Below are positions 6,609-7,400 of a stretch of 7,400 nt of DNA, piece after piece. Position 1 is the first letter of the stretch. Each line of letters opens with the position of its first letter. The translations under genes were made by a program, and so were the position numbers. The notes under the pieces are model-generated. The model saw only the letters and a list, made by a program, of their open reading frames with translations. It ran no database searches and was not told the origin of the DNA. Source of the stretch: Fimbriimonadaceae bacterium (GTDB taxonomy: Bacteria > Armatimonadota > Fimbriimonadia > Fimbriimonadales > Fimbriimonadaceae); contig JAKRSE010000339.1 in the NCBI GenBank assembly GCA_022402505.1, positions 1 to 7,400 on the forward strand, given 5' to 3'.

Positions 6609-6644
6609 CCGGGCCCGAACGCTCTCTCCGAGGTTCGGGCCTGG
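6609..6644 (+). terminator. Strong hairpin between nusG and the GYF-domain gene
   Basis: Bases 6609-6620 pair with 6633-6644 over 12 positions with a single G-U, nine of them in the perfect arms GGCCCGAAC and GTTCGGGCC. Three more pairs (CTC 6622-6624 with GAG 6630-6632) extend the stem past a bulged G, leaving a 5-base loop. It starts 20 bases after the nusG stop and ends 13 bases before the next ATG. No T-run follows, so it is not a textbook intrinsic terminator. It could still end or attenuate the greA-secE-nusG transcript. Confidence 0.5.
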
Positions 6645-6650
6645 TACATT
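6642..6650 (+). promoter_or_regulatory. Possible extended -10 element ahead of the GYF-domain gene
   Basis: TGGTACATT has the TG-N-TAnAnT shape of an extended -10 box (four of six matches to TATAAT). It ends 7 bases before the ATG at 6658, so transcription from it would start at or next to the start codon, giving a leaderless message. No -35 is visible at the matching distance, and the element overlaps the 3' arm of the hairpin. Confidence 0.2.
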
Positions 6651-6657
6651 CAGCCCC

Positions 6658-7218
6658 ATGTTTTTCGTCGTGGCGGCGGATGGAGAGAAGTACGGTCCGG
6701 CTGACCTGGAGACCCTGAAGGCCTGGGCGGCCGATCACCGCCTGGCCCCGGGGATGATGCTGGAGGATGCCGTCTCGGGAGCCCGCATTCGAGCGGAAGA
6801 TCTGCCCGGGCTCTTTGCCTCGACGGAATCCTCAAGCGAGCCGCCGCCCCAGGCCACGCCGCCTGCTCAGCCGCAGATGTCGCCGCCGCAGGACAACCCT
6901 GCTCCCGGCCCGAACTACACCCAAAGCCCCTACGACCAGGTCCGGCTGCAGTCCGGGCCGATCTCTTCAAACACCCAGGGCCTGGAGATCTCCGTCTGGG
7001 TTCTGGGGACCATCAGCCTCTGCTTCTGCCCGATCTGCCTCGGCCCGATCTCGATCACCTGCGCCGTGCTGGCCCAGAAGCGGGGCAATCCGCGGGGACT
7101 CCTCCTCATCGGCTTCGCCATCGCGATGATGCTGATCGGCATGATCCTGGGCTTCGTGACCCTGATCAACAACCCGGAACTCCAGGAACTGCTCCGTCAA
7201 GGTCAGGGGCAGGGCTGA
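6658..7218 (+). CDS. GYF_2-like domain membrane protein of unknown function
   Basis: This 186-residue protein has three parts. Residues 1-53 resemble the GYF_2 domain: FFVVAADGEKYGPADLETLKAW, a region of charged helix, and a final LPGLF. Such domains are thought to mediate protein contacts. Residues 54-107 are a low-complexity linker rich in Pro, Ser and Gln. Residues 109-171 form two hydrophobic helices (about 110-138 and 147-170) joined by a short basic loop, AQKRGNPRG (139-147), which is the layout of DUF4190-like small membrane proteins. It contains CFCPIC (122-127) in the first helix. The C-terminus is short and Gln/Gly-rich. ATG at 6658 is the only sensible start and has no clear ribosome site before it. 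The next gene follows after 4 bases, suggesting shared transcription. The cellular role is unknown, and family names are from pattern memory. Confidence 0.75.
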   Translation: MFFVVAADGEKYGPADLETLKAWAADHRLAPGMMLEDAVSGARIRAEDLPGLFASTESSSEPPPQATPPAQPQMSPPQDNPAPGPNYTQSPYDQVRLQSGPISSNTQGLEISVWVLGTISLCFCPICLGPISITCAVLAQKRGNPRGLLLIGFAIAMMLIGMILGFVTLINNPELQELLRQGQGQG

Positions 7219-7222
7219 GCCC

Positions 7223-7400
7223 GTGAAGGTCCTGGTCACCGGCTCCCAGGGCCGTCAAGGCCTTCGGATCGTCCCGTTCCTGCTGTCGGAAGGCCACGAC
7301 GTTCGGACGACCGACCGGGCCGGTTCCGACCATCCTGGACACATCCAAGGAGACCTGCGAGACCGGGACACGATGCGCCGAGCCTGCGAAGGAATGGACG
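7223..7400 (+). CDS. NAD-dependent epimerase/dehydratase family protein (extended SDR), 5' part only
   Basis: Only 59 codons are visible before the window ends. They form the start of a Rossmann fold: strand KVLVTG, the nucleotide-binding loop GSQGRQG (7-13, GxxGxxG), a helix ending LLSEGHDV, and a second strand ending in Asp31 (RTTDRAG), where an acidic residue usually selects NAD over NADP. GDLRD (43-47) is the typical adenine-contact loop. This is the pattern of extended short-chain dehydrogenases acting on nucleotide sugars and similar substrates. The substrate cannot be told without the YxxxK catalytic region. The start is GTG at 7223, four bases after the GYF-domain gene, with a purine-rich GGGGCAGGG run ahead of it inside that gene's end. 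Confidence 0.8.
   Translation, partial: MKVLVTGSQGRQGLRIVPFLLSEGHDVRTTDRAGSDHPGHIQGDLRDRDTMRRACEGMD

Noticed and set aside
5475..6738. Two minus-strand frames opposite greA-secE-nusG
   Set aside because: They are antisense to three well-supported genes and have composition typical of shadows.
1..7400. CRISPR arrays, tRNA or rRNA genes, insertion sequences, attachment sites
   Set aside because: No regularly spaced repeats, cloverleaf sequences, transposase motifs or terminal repeats were seen by reading both strands.

Overview
This is a high-GC window (well above 60 % by eye). It carries nine genes in two divergent groups separated by about 150 bases (5058-5207). The organism looks like a high-GC Gram-negative bacterium. 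A planctomycete is my best guess, from the GYF_2-type membrane protein, the break in the usual nusG-rplK linkage, and the weak ribosome-binding sites. This is inference from gene style only, and no marker in the window proves it.

Minus strand, in reading order from 5057 down to 1: a secreted, C-terminally membrane-anchored protein that I do not recognise (5057-4290); three consecutive paralogous PilT/PilU-family hexameric ATPases (4280-3201, 3187-2099 and about 2121-637); then the 5' part of metX, homoserine O-acetyltransferase, cut by the window edge (618-1). Gaps are 9 to 18 bases, and one pair overlaps, so this reads as a single operon. The ATPases are the retraction-type motors of type IV pili. 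No assembly ATPase (PilB), platform protein (PilC) or pilin is in view, so the rest of the machine must lie elsewhere. The last ATPase has a Pro/Glu-rich tail of about 125 residues ending in a basic-aromatic peptide, and it is the only one that keeps the PilT AIRNLIRE-type motif.

Plus strand: greA (5208-5714), secE (5805-6056) and nusG (6061-6588) form an information-processing block covering transcription cleavage rescue, the Sec translocon and elongation/termination. It is not followed by rplK, the usual next gene. Instead there is a strong hairpin, then a GYF_2-like membrane protein (6658-7218), and 4 bases later the start of an NAD-dependent epimerase/dehydratase (7223 to the window end).

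Nothing here is clearly a new defence or mobile system: no CRISPR, IS element, tRNA or rRNA was seen. The points most worth following up are the triple retraction-ATPase operon with its unknown membrane protein, the tailed PilT, the non-ATG overlapping start between two ATPase genes, and the hairpins and palindromes between genes.
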